A stretch of 64,000 nt of DNA from Burkholderiales bacterium (GTDB lineage: Bacteria; Pseudomonadota; Gammaproteobacteria; Burkholderiales; Nitrosomonadaceae): positions 620,001 through 684,000 of the forward strand of contig JACKLR010000001.1 of the NCBI GenBank assembly GCA_024235795.1, in the 5' to 3' direction. Position 1 is the stretch's first letter. Every line of letters begins with the position of its first letter. Both the position numbers and the translations under genes were made by a program. Positions 54,286 to 62,695 of this stretch are shown piece by piece. The notes below the pieces were generated by a model. The model saw only the letters and a program-made list of their open reading frames with translations, was not told where the DNA came from and made no database searches.

Positions 54286-54688
54286 CAGGTGCACAGCAAT
54301 CTTCGTAGCCTCTGCTGCATTAAAAAAGATTCAAATTGTCATGTAATGTCTATTGCATAGCCAGGTTGCTATTTGGCCATAAGCGTGCAAGATTAGCTGC
54401 GTTGACGAAAAGGTACAATTATTGATTCACTTTTTTGTGACGCTTGCCAAGCTCATAATGCCGAGTGATATAAACAACCACCAGCCAAATTAGTGATTTA
54501 GAAACAATGACTAAAGTCATGATACGGGACTGTAAATTAAACTGTGTAACTGCCTGGGTTAAACATACTCAATCATTCGATCTTCGAATTCAATCATAAA
54601 TCGGTTCAAAGCAGCTTTTCAGTCTTTTCCTCGCTTTATTAAGGGTTAAAAGGCAACCCCAGAGAAAAATTTATGGATAAAATACGGA
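54286..54688. other. 403-bp gap between tamB and the tRNA-Thr fragment
   Basis: No gene, repeat or terminator with confidence. The border between the core chromosome and the island to the right is probably at the end of this gap. Confidence 0.35.
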
Positions 54689-54733
54689 TGGTGCCGACAC
54701 CAAGAATCGAACTCGGGACCTTCTGATTACAAA
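54689..54733 (-). other. 3' fragment of tRNA-Thr (probable attachment site)
   Basis: On the minus strand this reads TTTGTAATCAGAAGGTC, then the T arm CCGAG TTCGATT CTTGG and acceptor TGTCGGCA-CCA. That is the anticodon loop (TGT) to CCA of a tRNA-Thr. The 5' half is absent; AT-rich sequence follows instead. A tRNA 3' end with no 5' half is the usual scar (attR or attL) of an element integrated in a tRNA gene. Nearby direct repeats TGGCACAA (about 54839-54859) are common near integrase att sites. Confidence 0.65.
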
Positions 54734-54902
54734 ACTTATTTGCAATTTTTTGGTATTTATAAATCAATCACTTACAATGCTTGCCACAACCAAAACCGAT
54801 ATCACACAGCCCCAATCAATGGGATTTCAGCGACAGTCTGGCACAAATTTGGCACAATCAACCTTGAAACCTATGCAACTTTCTGGCTTCATTTTGATAA
54901 TT

Positions 54903-55205
54903 TTACAAATGAAGTGTTGGCAACATACGACCATGCAGTACACGAACCACTACAATTCCGTAATCTGTCTGCCGGAAATAAATGACGTGTCGTCCAACTT
55001 GGCTGTGGCGATATCCTTTACGGATGCGATCACAGGGTGCTGCCATTTTCGGATTTGCCGCCAATTGAGCAAATGCTTCCGTTAATTCATCAGTGTAACG
55101 ATTAGCCTGTTCCAACCCCCACTCTTCGAAAGTGTAGAGCCAAATAGCTTCCATATCGCGCTCAGCCTCAGGTGTTAACCGGTATTCAGCGCACTTTGCT
55201 GGCAT
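54903..55205 (-). CDS. parE: ParE/RelE-type toxin
   Basis: 100 residues from ATG 55205. The frame runs back to 55244, but MPAKCAEYRLTPEAERDMEAIWLYTFEEWGLEQANRYTDELTEAFAQLAANP is the usual start. Conserved ParE/RelE fold; C-terminal RHVIYFRQTDYGIVVVRVLHGRMLP. ParE toxins poison DNA gyrase, RelE relatives cleave mRNA; sequence here favours ParE. The start overlaps the antitoxin end, giving coupling. First gene pair of the island. Confidence 0.87.
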   Translation of the reverse strand: MPAKCAEYRLTPEAERDMEAIWLYTFEEWGLEQANRYTDELTEAFAQLAANPKMAAPCDRIRKGYRHSQVGRHVIYFRQTDYGIVVVRVLHGRMLPTLHL

Positions 55206-55443
55206 GTTTCGCGGCCATTTCTTCTTTAAAACGGCCGCCGTCAAACGGCTGAGGTTCTCCGCTCTGTTCGCCTTTGATTAAATCAGCGCGAATACTATCG
55301 ATTTCAGAACTGCGAGCTTGGTCACGCCGAATCAGGTCACGAATGTATTCACTGTCATTAGTGAAATCACCACCCTCAATCTGAGCCTTAATCCATTTGT
55401 CTTGCTGATCGGTAACGGTTATCGTTTTTCGAACTGTTCCCAT
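55186..55443 (-). CDS. parD: ParD/RHH-type antitoxin
   Basis: 85 residues. MGTVRKTITVTDQQDKWIKAQIEGGDFTNDSEYIRDLIRRDQARSSEIDSIRADLIKGEQSGE is a ribbon-helix-helix DNA-binding N-terminus with the ParD signature GGDFTNDSEYIRDLIRRDQ, followed by a toxin-binding tail. RBS AGGAGGATAAT lies just before the ATG. It overlaps the toxin start by 20 bp and is expected to autorepress. Confidence 0.9.
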   Translation of the reverse strand: MGTVRKTITVTDQQDKWIKAQIEGGDFTNDSEYIRDLIRRDQARSSEIDSIRADLIKGEQSGEPQPFDGGRFKEEMAAKHASKVR

Positions 55444-55585
55444 ATTATCCTCCTAAAGCACGCATCATCATACTATTGAAGTAGAATAGCATAATCACGT
55501 ACCAGAAAAGACATAAATCTTCCTAATTACCATAACTTCCAAGGATATTGCCAAGTTTTTAACGCGCTCAGATGGTACCGCCAAA

Positions 55586-55837
55586 TTATTTCTCTACTTC
55601 ATCACCTTCTCGTGGCGCTTCTCCACCTCGACGATAAAGAATATCTTCAAACATTTTTAAATCAGCTCGCTTGGCACGCTCTCTAAAAAATTCTTCGGTT
55701 TCCAATGCAGATATTTTTTCCGCCACAGCCATCGAAATAAATTGATTGAGGCTTGTTCCATCGCGTTTTGCCATTTTCGCGACTTCTTCCTTCAAGGATT
55801 TGGGTAGCCGTAAAGGATATGTCGTGGTTTCACTCAT
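55586..55837 (-). CDS. RHH antitoxin (HicB/CopG-like) of a PIN toxin
   Basis: 83 residues: MSETTTYPLRLPKSLKEEVAKMAKRDGTSLNQFISMAVAEKISALETEEFF, a ribbon-helix-helix domain of the Arc/HicB-like type, with a charged tail (REGDEVEK). It overlaps the 3' end of the PIN toxin gene by 4 bp, toxin first. The reverse gene order (toxin upstream of antitoxin) is usual in this PIN family. Confidence 0.82.
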   Translation of the reverse strand: MSETTTYPLRLPKSLKEEVAKMAKRDGTSLNQFISMAVAEKISALETEEFFRERAKRADLKMFEDILYRRGGEAPREGDEVEK

Positions 55838-56259
55838 TGTCTAAGTCTCCTGATTGCAGTACATGGTTTTATTACCTCTATATTGAGTGTTCCAGGCACA
55901 GCCCCATAATCCTTAAGATTAAAAGTTACAATGGCATCTGCACCGCCATTTACAGCTATTTCCAACACCATCTCATCATTTGGGTCATGCAACATTGGTC
56001 GCCATAAATAATGTGTTTTAACAGGCTGAACTATTGCTGCGATGCCATCCAAAAACATTTGAGATTGCAGTTGCGTAAGTCCAGCAGCAGCCAAGTGCTC
56101 GGATTCTGTACACTTGGCTTCATATTCAATAAAGAGCGGAACACCTGCTAACAGAATAAGCCTTTTCTTGAGTGCTTCTCCTAATAATGCAGCTGATGCG
56201 CCGATTGGGCTTCGCATTGCTGCTACAATAACATCCGCATCCAGAACAAGCATAATCAT
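55834..56259 (-). CDS. PIN-domain toxin (putative toxin component, PIN family)
   Basis: 141 residues. MIMLVLDADVIVAAMRSPIGASAALL has the first acidic residue. FIEYEAKC and LHDPNDEMVLEIAVNGGADAIVTFNLKDY carry the D..DE..L and (V/T)xNxxD motifs. Metal-dependent RNase class. Paired with the downstream RHH antitoxin by a 4-bp overlap. Confidence 0.87.
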   Translation of the reverse strand: MIMLVLDADVIVAAMRSPIGASAALLGEALKKRLILLAGVPLFIEYEAKCTESEHLAAAGLTQLQSQMFLDGIAAIVQPVKTHYLWRPMLHDPNDEMVLEIAVNGGADAIVTFNLKDYGAVPGTLNIEVIKPCTAIRRLRQ

Positions 56260-56304
56260 GATATTGTATATGATATCAATCTGTTTATACTATTGGGGTT
56301 TCCA

Positions 56305-57447
56305 CTATGTCTCCTCTCGGCCCGGAAGCCTGTAACTGGTGCTGCGTCCGCCGCCGGGATTTTGAATGAAGATACCTCTTTCCTTCAATTCCTGAATATC
56401 CCGTAACGCCGTATCGTTTGAGCACTTGGCGAGCTTGGCGTATTTCGAGGTGTTCATGAAGCCCTCAAAATCAACTTCAAACATACGATTAATAATCAAG
56501 CGCTGACGGTCATTCACGGGCCTCTGATTAATGGTATCCCAGAGCTGCGCCTTGAATAAAACATTACCGAGTGTCGTTTCGGCATTGGTAATCGCTCGAC
56601 CAAGGCAATCCAGGAACCATGACAGCCAGTCTGTGATATCGGGTGTCGCACGTTGCTGTTTCTCAAGCTGATCGTAATAATGCTTCCGCTCTGCCTCAAT
56701 TTGGGAGGAGAGACTGTAAAAACGGTCTTGCGTACCGTCTGCACGCGCCAAGGCCATATCACTAATGGCCCTGGCAATTCGTCCATTCCCATCTTCAAAT
56801 GGGTGAATGGTGACAAACCACAGGTGAGCAATGCCTGCTTTGATGACCAGGTCAATATCATAGCCATTGCCGAACCATTTAAGAAATGCCTGCATTTCTT
56901 TTTCCAAACGGTCGGCATCGGGGGCTTCAAAGTGAACCATCTCTTTGCCGATTGGGCCAGAAACAACCTGCATGGGGCCTGCATCGATAGTACGCCAGCC
57001 GCCAACAGTGATTTTATGCATGCCACTTCGTCCTGTAGGGAATAGTGCAGCATGCCAATCAAAAAGACGGTCTTTGGTCAGCGGCTCAGAAAACTGCTGC
57101 GTGGCATCCAGCATCATCTCAACGATGCCTTCCACATCTCGGCTTGCGGGAATAAGACCGGCAATATCAATCCCAAGTCTACGGGCAATAGAGGAGCGAA
57201 CTTCCTCCGGGTTTAGGTTCTCACCCTCAATAGCAGAGGATTTGACTACGTCATTGGTCAATGTGCTTAGGCTGGCTTCGCGCTTGAGTTCAAAGCCCAG
57301 TCCTTCCATACGCCCAAGCAACCGTCCTTGGCGATGGCGTATATCAGCCAACTTGGATGCAAGGGATTCCATATCCCATGTAAAGTTTGGCCAGTTTTGA
57401 TGTTCATGAACCCACATATTAATCACCGCATTATTTAAGGTGATCAT
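56305..57447 (-). CDS. Fic-domain protein with N-terminal inhibitory motif (DUF4172 type)
   Basis: 380 residues; starting at residue 11 (MWVHEHQNWPNF) is an alternative. N-terminal DUF4172 (WPNFTWDMESLASKLADIRHRQGRLLGRMEGLGF). The autoinhibitory motif (S/T)xxxE(G/N) is present as SSAIEG (residues 70-75), making it a class II Fic. Active site HPFEDGNGR with His215, complete for AMP transfer. The C-terminal winged-helix-like region (INRMFEVDFEGFMNTSKYAKLAKCSNDTALRDIQELKERGIF) suggests DNA binding or self-regulation. The target is unknown. Confidence 0.9.
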   Translation of the reverse strand: MITLNNAVINMWVHEHQNWPNFTWDMESLASKLADIRHRQGRLLGRMEGLGFELKREASLSTLTNDVVKSSAIEGENLNPEEVRSSIARRLGIDIAGLIPASRDVEGIVEMMLDATQQFSEPLTKDRLFDWHAALFPTGRSGMHKITVGGWRTIDAGPMQVVSGPIGKEMVHFEAPDADRLEKEMQAFLKWFGNGYDIDLVIKAGIAHLWFVTIHPFEDGNGRIARAISDMALARADGTQDRFYSLSSQIEAERKHYYDQLEKQQRATPDITDWLSWFLDCLGRAITNAETTLGNVLFKAQLWDTINQRPVNDRQRLIINRMFEVDFEGFMNTSKYAKLAKCSNDTALRDIQELKERGIFIQNPGGGRSTSYRLPGREET

Positions 57448-57529
57448 AGGTGATATTCACCGCAAGGTCAAAATATATCACTGCATATTATGCGGCGATT
57501 AACTCTGCTATCCACCGCAATACTGATTA

Positions 57530-57942
57530 TTAAGTCCTGGGTATTGGCACGTTAACAACATCTGCCGCTTCACATAATGCTTGATCAAGTGCGGCGAGCG
57601 GTAATTCAAAACGCTGAGCCAATTCCAGATACGCAGCATCATACAGTGTTAATCCACATCGGTCGGCAAAATGTAAAGTTGTGCGCCATGCCTGGAAATC
57701 TGTCTCCGTATCTACCACAATAGCTAAAGCAGCTAAGTCAATCAGTGATGCACTCGAAATGCAGTGTCAATTCTGTTTCGCCGGATTGCCATTTGGAGCG
57801 CATTGACTGCTTCCAAACGCCAGAGCGATGAAATAATTGCGCTCGTTTCCATAACTTGATGCAGTGGAGCATCGGCCTGTTGAGAATATTCATCTTCAAA
57901 CAGCCAAGCTAATGGCATTGAACTGTCGAGAACAAGACTCAC
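57530..57942 (-). pseudogene. vapC: VapC-type PIN toxin, frameshifted
   Basis: The first frame (57742-57942) reads MSLVLDSSMPLAWLFEDEY...SSLWRLEAVNALQMAIRRNRIDTAFR, then VHH and stop. One base is missing at about 57753: inserting A restores R-D-A-S-L-I-D-L-A-A-L-A-I and joins the second frame (57530-57718) VDTETDFQAWRTTLHFADRCGLTLYDAAYLELAQRFELPLAALDQAL. Together they give a full-length PIN toxin of about 137 residues with the catalytic acidic residues. As sequenced it is broken, so it is inactive unless the base is a sequencing error. Confidence 0.8.
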
Positions 57943-58196
57943 GACCTACCCTCATTTATCAAGTCCTTAATTTCAAGCTCTCCTAGTGACATACCTTTTC
58001 TGCGCACAGCAATATTAGCAGCCGCCTGGCGTGCTTTAGTACGATCAAATTTCTCCTGAACTGAAACCAGACGCGCCACCGCTTTGCCATGCCGTGTAAT
58101 AACAACTTCCTCGCCACCTTCAACCCAGTCAAGTAATGTACCAAATTTGTTCTTGGCTTCAAATGCACCGATCTCTTTCAAATTAAATATCCCCAA
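57939..58196 (-). CDS. Phd/YefM-type antitoxin
   Basis: 85 residues. FNLKEIGAFEAKNKFGTLLDWVEGGEEVVITRHGKAVARLVSVQ is the Phd/YefM fold (the A..xFG.LLD..E.GEEV.ITRHGK.VARLV pattern). The charged C-terminal tail is intended to cover the toxin. It overlaps the broken vapC by 4 bp. With the toxin frameshifted, this antitoxin has no intact partner in the pair. Confidence 0.9.
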   Translation of the reverse strand: MGIFNLKEIGAFEAKNKFGTLLDWVEGGEEVVITRHGKAVARLVSVQEKFDRTKARQAAANIAVRRKGMSLGELEIKDLINEGRS

Positions 58197-58342
58197 AGAA
58201 ACAAACTAGCTTAAATCTAGACTAAATTATATTGCAAAGTACTGTTAATTTTAAAATGTCCGCACATGTTTTATCCTCTGGTACTGCAATATCGCCATAT
58301 AGATAAAAATTGGTTATTTCAACAATACCAATTTCATTCCAG

Positions 58343-58882
58343 TTATAAATCATTATCACCTCCTATTTTTTCCACAGATATAGGAAGTTTTTTTGTATAA
58401 GTTCTTCCTATAACCGAATCCCATAAATTTCCACAAACGTCAAAGTAAAAATATCCATGCCAACTTTTTTTGTCGCCAATAACAACAGCAACTTCCTGCA
58501 CCCCCAGTAATTGATGAAGCCAAAAATATTGTGTTGGTCTACGGGACACTCTGCAGCAAGCTGGGTCATTAAAATCAGGAAGTTGGCCATGCCAATCTTT
58601 CCCAAAAAAACTACTATGGTACTCTTGCCGATATGCAAGAATTGATGCCTCATCTGTTGGAAGCCCTTTCTCTTTCATTATTTTTCTAATCTTAGTGATA
58701 TCTCTGTTGTAATACGCTTTTACTGTCGGAATAACAGCATGGATGAATTCTTCATCAGAGATATTCCTGTCATGCCACCACCAGCAATGTTGATCCTTGA
58801 CTAATAACACAATAAGAATTATTGCGAATAAGAAAAGAAAAACATAACCAAACATTGAAAATACGCTCTTTAATTTATGCAT
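58343..58882 (-). CDS. Hypothetical single-span membrane protein
   Basis: 179 residues. An N-terminal TM helix (VFSMFGYVFLFLFAIILIVLLV) is followed by a Trp- and Cys-containing extracytoplasmic domain (DQHCWWWHDRNIS, DPACCRVSRRPTQYFWLHQLLG, WHGYFYFDVCGNLWDSVIGRTYTKKLPISVEK). No family recognised. It lies 30 bp downstream of the RTX lipase gene in the same direction and could be its partner or immunity-like neighbour; that is speculation. Confidence 0.55.
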   Translation of the reverse strand: MHKLKSVFSMFGYVFLFLFAIILIVLLVKDQHCWWWHDRNISDEEFIHAVIPTVKAYYNRDITKIRKIMKEKGLPTDEASILAYRQEYHSSFFGKDWHGQLPDFNDPACCRVSRRPTQYFWLHQLLGVQEVAVVIGDKKSWHGYFYFDVCGNLWDSVIGRTYTKKLPISVEKIGGDNDL

Positions 58883-58912
58883 GCATTGACCCTCTATTGC
58901 TGGTTATTGAAG

Positions 58913-60595
58913 TTAGTATTGGTATCCTGATTTATCCTGAACTGGCACTGAGCAAAACTGAATTGAGCCAAGACCATCCACATCCAGTATCGTGTCGATA
59001 CCGTCTCCCTGATTGACGATATATGTATCCGCCCCCTTGCCGCCTTCGAGATAATCGTTGCCTTCAAGCCCTTGCAACGTATCGTTACCTCCACCGCCAT
59101 ATAGACGATCTTTTGATGCAGAACCTGTTGGTGTTTCCGCCGCATCACTACCAAAGAAATAACGCGGTGTGTTTGGAAATAATCCGCCTTGTTGAATCTT
59201 GTAACCCGTGGAGGCGTCTTCAAAGTAGATATCCGATTTCAAATATTGGTGAATATTGAAATTATGACTGTCAACCTGTGCAGATGGATTGTAGGGATTC
59301 TGATCATTTATATTGAACCACAGCTTACGAACCAGCATAGTGACACGATCTTCCAGATATTGATCCGAAATCATGCCAGCGCCACTTGCTGGATTAAAAA
59401 GATCAAGCACATTGTTATTATTGAATGCACTATAGTCGATACCCTCTAATACAAATGGATTAAGAGCCGACAATGCAAAACGCGCAGCCATCCCCTGAGC
59501 ACCATTATCAACAGCCATTGTTATTATTTGGTTAGCATTCAACTCAGAAAGTAACGTCAGTTGTGCCGTACCCGATAAAGTAATTAATGCCTGATTACCA
59601 TTTAAACTCTCAAAATTAGTATAGAAGGCATCTCTGTCGCCTCGTGCAGTCTTATGTGTATCATCAAGAATAATTTGTCCCTCACCCGGATTTAGAACAA
59701 TCGTCCGCAAGGCATCTAATGCAGATTCAAGTGTCGTACTATTTGAAGTACCCTGGGTGTCTTTTATCGATCCAAACGCATTGATTAGTGAATTAAGCTG
59801 ATTCTGATCAAAGCTCGGTAACAGCTGAGAATACAAGGAATAAACTGCCAGCGTATCGGTTAATACCTGTTGGCTGTGATTTTTTGAAGCGGGAGCGTTA
59901 GTAACATCGGGATTCAACTGATTTTCAATGATAATATCAATTGGAGGAGAAACATCATAGCCGAGCCCGGCGATTGGACTGATTCCCGTTGCTGCTTCGA
60001 TATTGCTGAATTTACCGGGATCATAGGTTTGGGCTATGCCCAGAAAATCCAGTATCGCATTTGTCATGGAGCCAAATACACCACCTACGCCTGGTGTATT
60101 GTAAAGATACGCATGGGAAACGTTACCTGCAAAATCCGTGGTCAGGCCTGTTGCAAGAAATCCGCCGAGGCTGTGGCCGGTAACGGTAAATGTTGGTGAG
60201 ATTGTACCGTTAGTCAGCCATTCAGTTACTTTGGCCTTGAGACTGGTGTACTGCGGTTGCAATTTAGTTGTATCGCCAATTAATGCAATCGACAAGCCCG
60301 CAAATAAGTCATTAATGTCAGACAGCTCTGTTCCACGGATTGCAAGAAAACTGTTGGTATTGGAAACATCATCGGCATGTCTGAATATCGTGGCGGAAAG
60401 ACCACTGTTGGGGTCGTTGTATTGGTCGACTACACGGTAAGTATCTGCAAAAGTTGTGGCCTGAGAGAATGAGAAACTTTTACCATCATCACGCAAGGCT
60501 AAAACATAATCATCAAAACTCATGTCTGAATTTAAGTTACTATACGCAGCTAAAGCAAATTCAGCTTGCTCAAAATAGTCTGTAATACTGTCCAT
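58913..60595 (-). CDS. Lipase/esterase-like protein with RTX calcium-binding repeats
   Basis: 560 residues from ATG 60595 (RBS AAAGGGAAATAG), although the frame extends to 60652. An alpha/beta-hydrolase lipase region has the serine motif GHSLGG (near residue 140). About 300 residues follow with no known domain. Near the end there are hemolysin-type nonapeptide repeats (DRLYGGGGNDTLQGLEGNDYLEGGKGADTYIV). After DVDGLGSIQ the typical RTX continuation is replaced by FCSVPVQDKSGYQY and a stop, so the C-terminal secretion region is probably lost. RTX proteins are normally exported by type I secretion. Confidence 0.78.
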   Translation of the reverse strand: MDSITDYFEQAEFALAAYSNLNSDMSFDDYVLALRDDGKSFSFSQATTFADTYRVVDQYNDPNSGLSATIFRHADDVSNTNSFLAIRGTELSDINDLFAGLSIALIGDTTKLQPQYTSLKAKVTEWLTNGTISPTFTVTGHSLGGFLATGLTTDFAGNVSHAYLYNTPGVGGVFGSMTNAILDFLGIAQTYDPGKFSNIEAATGISPIAGLGYDVSPPIDIIIENQLNPDVTNAPASKNHSQQVLTDTLAVYSLYSQLLPSFDQNQLNSLINAFGSIKDTQGTSNSTTLESALDALRTIVLNPGEGQIILDDTHKTARGDRDAFYTNFESLNGNQALITLSGTAQLTLLSELNANQIITMAVDNGAQGMAARFALSALNPFVLEGIDYSAFNNNNVLDLFNPASGAGMISDQYLEDRVTMLVRKLWFNINDQNPYNPSAQVDSHNFNIHQYLKSDIYFEDASTGYKIQQGGLFPNTPRYFFGSDAAETPTGSASKDRLYGGGGNDTLQGLEGNDYLEGGKGADTYIVNQGDGIDTILDVDGLGSIQFCSVPVQDKSGYQY

Positions 60596-60597
60596 TT

Positions 60598-61044
60598 CTA
60601 TTTCCCTTTCAAAAATATAGAAGCGCTTAAATTCATTGGTAGTGGAGGACAACCGAAAGATGTTTCGTGCCAGGGGCCAGGGAAATCTCCACCACTTCTA
60701 GCATACCGAATAGATTCACCCATTACTTTTCCATCTATTGCACGAATAACCTGAGTATTAAAGCGAATTAATCTTGGGCTACCTTTTTTTAAATAAACTT
60801 CTTTGAATTCTAGATAATATTCATCCGTTGGCTTAGCTAATTTCTTACTTTTAATTTTTACATTTCCATACTCGTCGAATTTATTTGCCGGCAATGTCAC
60901 CGTCTCATACACCTTGATCCCACCATCAATTTCACACAGCCGTCTGACTTCATCATCGAGTTGTCTCTTACTCAGCCCGCTCGCACAGGCTGTAATCAGT
61001 GGCAGGACGATTATTGCAAGTAAAAGCGTGAGGAAAGTTTTCAT
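60598..61044 (-). CDS. Small lipoprotein upstream of the RTX lipase
   Basis: 148 residues from ATG 61044 (RBS GGAGA eight bases before; an ATG 15 bp upstream is less likely). Lipobox LPLITAC with the modified cysteine, then ASGLSKRQLDDEVRRLCEIDGGIKVYETVTLPANKFDEYGNVKIKSKKL. It ends two bases before the lipase ATG, so both are coupled. No family name assigned; possibly a chaperone or immunity-type lipoprotein for the lipase by position only. Confidence 0.65.
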   Translation of the reverse strand: MKTFLTLLLAIIVLPLITACASGLSKRQLDDEVRRLCEIDGGIKVYETVTLPANKFDEYGNVKIKSKKLAKPTDEYYLEFKEVYLKKGSPRLIRFNTQVIRAIDGKVMGESIRYARSGGDFPGPWHETSFGCPPLPMNLSASIFLKGK

Positions 61045-61059
61045 GCGACGAATCTCCAT

Positions 61060-61457
61060 TTAAATGTATTTTTACAACATGTTGACTTGTTTTACGGTAC
61101 TGTTTTTCATGATGATTTATGACACAACACTTTCTTTTTCCTTACAACGCCTTCAACTCATTGCCTGTTTCACACCATTTTCCAGGACAACTGGCAGCAA
61201 GAAGCAAACAATGCGATTTACGGGAATTTTTATACTGATGAGTCTCGATAATTTTCAGGATGGTAATGCCGGTAATTTGGCTTCAAACAAAAGAAAAGAG
61301 CCCCTTTTCCCCTCTTATTATTTGTATTAATGCGAGACCCCTTCTACTGTTTGTGTGGGTCTGGTATGTTCAAACTACAAATCCTCTGTTAGAAATTGTT
61401 ATCAACTGTAAATTTGACAATCATTGATCATTTATATGGTATCTCATATAATCAGGT
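61060..61457. other. 398-bp gap upstream of the HigBA pair
   Basis: An open frame at 61064-61330 has no RBS and no family resemblance. Promoters of the divergent lipoprotein and higB genes should lie here. Nothing else is seen. Confidence 0.35.
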
Positions 61458-61472
61458 ATGCATGAAAACCAA

Positions 61473-61826
61473 ATGAAGCCCGTTATATGGATAGGTTCTT
61501 CGTATGAAGATTGGCAAACATTCCCTGCTAATGTGCAAGATGTTATGGGCTATGCCCTGCATTTGGCGCAATGTGGCAAGAAAGCAATCAATGCAAAACC
61601 ATTAACAGGCTTTAAAGGCGCTTCAGTATTAGAAATTATTGATAATCATGACAGTGATACCTATCGAGCTGTATATACTGTTCAGTTTCAAAATGCTGTC
61701 TATGTTCTCCATGCATTTCAAAAGAAAAGTAAAAAAGGAATTTCAACACCGAAAAATCATATTCAGTTAATTGAACAACGTTTAAAGAAAGCGAGAGAAT
61801 ACCATGACAAACATAAAACAAAATGA
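61473..61826 (+). CDS. higB: HigB/RelE-type toxin (phage-derived Gp49-like)
   Basis: 117 residues from ATG 61473; the frame also allows 61458. MKPVIWIGSSYEDWQTFPANVQDVMGYALHLAQCGKKAINAKPLTGFKGASVLEI, then DTYRAVYTVQFQNAVYVLHAFQKKSKKGISTPKNHIQLIEQRLKKA: the Gp49/HigB family, ribosome-dependent mRNA interferases. It overlaps the antitoxin start by 23 bp. Confidence 0.9.
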   Translation: MKPVIWIGSSYEDWQTFPANVQDVMGYALHLAQCGKKAINAKPLTGFKGASVLEIIDNHDSDTYRAVYTVQFQNAVYVLHAFQKKSKKGISTPKNHIQLIEQRLKKAREYHDKHKTK

Positions 61827-62139
61827 AGATGCTGTTGTCATCACAGCACATCCATTTGAAGGATTGGTAAATGGTGAAGAAAGGTTTGCTAAGGTTCAAC
61901 TAGCACATCAAATTAACACCTTGATATCAGAACGCGGATTGACTCAAAAAGAAGCGGCAAAATTACTCGGCATTACACAACCAGAAGTGTCTCAGATTGC
62001 CAACGGCCGTTTATCTGGTTTTTCATTTGATCGTTTATATCGTTGTTTACATGCACTTGATATGGATATTGAAATTACCGTAAAAAAGCATGTTTCCACT
62101 GTCAGTGACACAGCTGGAATACATGTGACCATTTCTTGA
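61804..62139 (+). CDS. higA: HigA-type XRE antitoxin
   Basis: 111 residues. Helix-turn-helix of the XRE type: QLAHQINTLISERGLTQKEAAKLLGITQPEVSQIANGRLSGFSFDRLYRCLHALDMDIEITV. This class (HTH_37) follows Gp49-like toxins. Overlap with the toxin shows one transcript, toxin first. Confidence 0.92.
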   Translation: MTNIKQNEDAVVITAHPFEGLVNGEERFAKVQLAHQINTLISERGLTQKEAAKLLGITQPEVSQIANGRLSGFSFDRLYRCLHALDMDIEITVKKHVSTVSDTAGIHVTIS

Positions 62140-62252
62140 TTGTTAATCGGTGTTGATTTTTTCCAGTAATTGACGACCTGCTGTCTCACTTAATCCTTTA
62201 CTGTTCGAAAAACTATTCTCCAAGTATTTCTATTGCATAGTAACTCAGTGAG

Positions 62253-62621
62253 CTAAGCCCCGGCCTTTTTGTTTGGCATGCTATTCGACCAGGCAACAAA
62301 ATCTTCATTAATAGCAGAATTCACGTTATATTTTTCGCAGAACGCATTTTGATTAATAAAAAAAGCAAGGATTACTCCAAAAAATAGTTTTTTGAAATAC
62401 TTGTTGATCTTTAGTGTATATTCGGTCTCGGCATACAGCCGGTCGTCGTTTTCATCGCCCGCAACAATGTCGCTGCCGGCTTCACCCAGCACGATGTCGT
62501 TACCCGCACCGCCATCGAGTGTATCCTCGCCAGTGCCACCCGCTATCCGATCTGCACCGTCTTTACCAGAAACATCATCGTTACCGCCAAAACTGCGGAT
62601 AAGATTGTTGTCAAATTTCAC
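62253..62621 (-). pseudogene. RTX-repeat remnant at the IS21 border
   Basis: The frame comes from the IS21 edge (about 62607) and reads NLIRSFGGNDDVSGKDGADRIAGGTGEDTLDGGAGNDIVLGEAGSDIVAGDENDDRLYAE, a run of RTX nonapeptides. It then passes without a break into KINKYFKKLFFGVILAFFINQNAFCEK..., which looks like the start of an unrelated exported protein. This is a deletion fusion or decayed gene, not a functional protein. The 5' part of the RTX gene should lie on the far side of the IS21 element. Confidence 0.6.
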
Positions 62622-62695
62622 CCTAATGGAGCCACCCGTTTTCGGTCTAATGGAGCCACTTTAAAACGCAAATTTTCGGGTTCAGACAGGGTGTA

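Noticed and set aside
54740..55085. Open frames over the tRNA-Thr fragment flank as an integrase
   Set aside because: Neither shows tyrosine-recombinase motifs; the region is only AT-rich attachment-site-like sequence.
61064..61330. 88-codon frame upstream of higB
   Set aside because: No RBS; hydrophobic start is by chance in AT-rich sequence; no family resemblance.
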